Positions 63,166-64,000 of a stretch of 64,000 nt of DNA are shown in pieces. Location: positions 62,001 through 126,000 of the forward strand of contig SFGY01000004.1 in NCBI GenBank assembly GCA_004556455.1, in the 5' to 3' direction. The notes beneath the pieces are model-generated. The model was not told where the DNA came from. It made no database searches and saw only the letters and a program-made list of their open reading frames with translations. Within the stretch, counting starts at the first letter, position 1. Each line of letters begins with the position of its first letter. A program made the position numbers and the translations under genes. Origin of the DNA: Clostridiales bacterium. GTDB taxonomy: Bacteria > Bacillota > Clostridia > Saccharofermentanales > DTU023.

Positions 63166-63360
63166 AATTTTATCACTATATGATTTCCTTTCCATCAGAA
63201 AAATCCTGCAACAACGACGTTATCAGTGAGAACTCGACCTCCCAGAGGGAACCGTAAAAGGTGTCCGAGAAGAGCTTAGCTTCAAACCCGTAGATAAAAG
63301 CCTTTTCGTGGCAATGAAGATTGGTCGCTCACTCAATCCTTAGTACACAAGAAGCCCCTT

Positions 63361-63495
63361 GCTATCAAAGGGTTTTCAGGGGATAATGCCATGTACGTAC
63401 TGTCGTTAAATTGTATGAAAAACACTCACTTTATTGATCCGCCCTACAATACTGGCAACGAAGGCTGGCCTACAACGACAACCGGCAGAGAGTAA
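63361..63495 (+). pseudogene. Relic of an adenine-specific DNA methyltransferase
   Basis: A frame through 63361-63495 reads KGFSGDNAMYVLSL and then THFIDPPYNTGNEGW before a stop. GDN followed by DPPYNTGNEGW is the catalytic DPPY region of N6-adenine methyltransferases, such as Mod subunits of type III restriction systems. The rest of the gene is missing. Other parts of the 63050-63687 stretch show no supported gene. Confidence 0.6.
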
Positions 63496-63687
63496 CGATG
63501 GGTATTGGGCTTCAAGCCTTCCACTAAAGAAACAAATCTTAAACATATGAAATTAATGTCGTTAAATCCAACCCACTTAAAAATGCTTATAGACTTTCCT
63601 GGGGAGATACAGGTTTGCACAAAAAAGTTTTATTTTAAGACTTTTCATTGGTCCTGGTACCACTGCTCATACGGGCAAGGCTTGGTT

Positions 63688-64000
63688 TTACCGCAGATCC
63701 AGCTCTATATCCCCTTCGCCCTGGCTGCAGTACCAGCTGTCCGCGCCTGTGATCTCCTCTGGACTGACGTTCTTGCTTAAAATCAGGGCGATCATCTGAT
63801 CGTTGGGTGGGGGAGTGGGTGTGGGCCGGTAGCCATTGGCTTTGAGGACTTTAAGATAATGCCCGTAAAGGCCGCAGCTGAGCACCAGATAATCCCAGTT
63901 CTTTTTCAGCGCGACTCTGCTGATGGCCCTGGACAGCTCCGCGATATCCTGCTCATTAAAAGGGTCGGTAAAAAACTCGCAGACGTTGCCCATGACGGAA
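63688..64000 (-). CDS. Uncharacterised protein, C-terminal part
   Basis: A reverse-strand frame of at least 101 residues, open at the right edge, so the N-terminus may be missing. It ends in an acidic tail (WYCSQGEGDIELDL). A W-Y-C-S-x-G-x-G-D-I ending after a helix-rich region is reminiscent of some GNAT acetyltransferases, but I do not recognise the family firmly. GC content returns to normal here, unlike the relics to its left. Confidence 0.5.
   Translation of the reverse strand, partial: SVMGNVCEFFTDPFNEQDIAELSRAISRVALKKNWDYLVLSCGLYGHYLKVLKANGYRPTPTPPPNDQMIALILSKNVSPEEITGADSWYCSQGEGDIELDLR

Noticed and set aside
63505..63780. 91-residue forward frame
   Set aside because: No ribosome site, no recognisable family, and it overlaps the better-supported reverse-strand gene.

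Overview
The window reads as chromosome of an anaerobic, gut-type member of the Bacillota (Clostridia-like). Evidence: the Firmicutes S10-spc-alpha order running into adk-map-infA-rpmJ and then an ECF transporter and truA, zinc-type S14, strong AGGAGG ribosome binding sites, many TTG starts, an ATP-driven formate-tetrahydrofolate ligase, and a complete block of the oxygen-independent purine catabolism genes. The species cannot be named from the sequence alone. Base composition is near 50% GC up to about 61 kb and becomes clearly AT-rich in the last 2-3 kb.

Layout. (1) 1-11.9 kb: purine catabolism. A PucR-type regulator (cut by the left edge) precedes ygeW, ygeY, ygfK, ssnA, hydA, a guanine deaminase and an xdhC-like Mo-hydroxylase maturation gene. 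The hydroxylase subunits and ygeX are not in view. A riboswitch-like stem lies before hydA, and a CRP/FNR-like palindrome before ygeW. (2) 12-14.6 kb: a P-loop NTPase with a FecCD-type ABC permease and ATPase but no binding protein, possibly a molybdate or metal importer serving region 1. (3) 14.7-20.6 kb: hisS, aspS, lepB, lepA, tRNA-Leu(UAG). (4) 20.6-24.3 kb: a Crp/Fnr-like regulator, fhs, and a second PucR-type regulator. (5) 24.3-30.6 kb: ftsE (with an unusual C-terminal tail), ftsX, a coiled-coil M23 hydrolase, a tandem-repeat spacer, a ctpA-type protease, trpS. (6) 30.6-48 kb: the ribosomal protein supercluster through rplQ, with structured leaders ahead of rpsJ, adk, rpmJ and rpsM. (7) 48-57 kb: a fused two-domain ECF ATPase, ecfT, a ROK kinase, truA, nicotinate phosphoribosyltransferase, then ridA, cysteine desulfidase and asparaginase. 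(8) 57-60.7 kb: pheS, pheT, tRNA-Ala(GGC). (9) 60.75-64 kb: a decayed accessory region with degenerate repeats, strong palindromes, one intact methyltransferase, at least three gene relics and a partial reverse-strand gene.

How it fits together. Region 1 probably converts guanine, xanthine or urate-type purines into small carbon and nitrogen compounds, with carbamoyl transfer by YgeW. fhs, behind a Crp-like regulator, can recover ATP from formyl-tetrahydrofolate made from purine carbon. RidA beside a cysteine desulfidase is a metabolic pair: the lyase releases 2-aminoacrylate and RidA hydrolyses it. The ftsEX-M23-ctpA block is a cell-wall remodelling unit. The most novel material is non-coding: the ssnA-hydA intergenic stem, the rpsJ leader with a possible 22-codon leader peptide and attenuator, the long-range stem before adk, the hairpin between the ribosome binding site and start of the nicotinate phosphoribosyltransferase gene, and the repeats at 27.7 kb and 60.9 kb.
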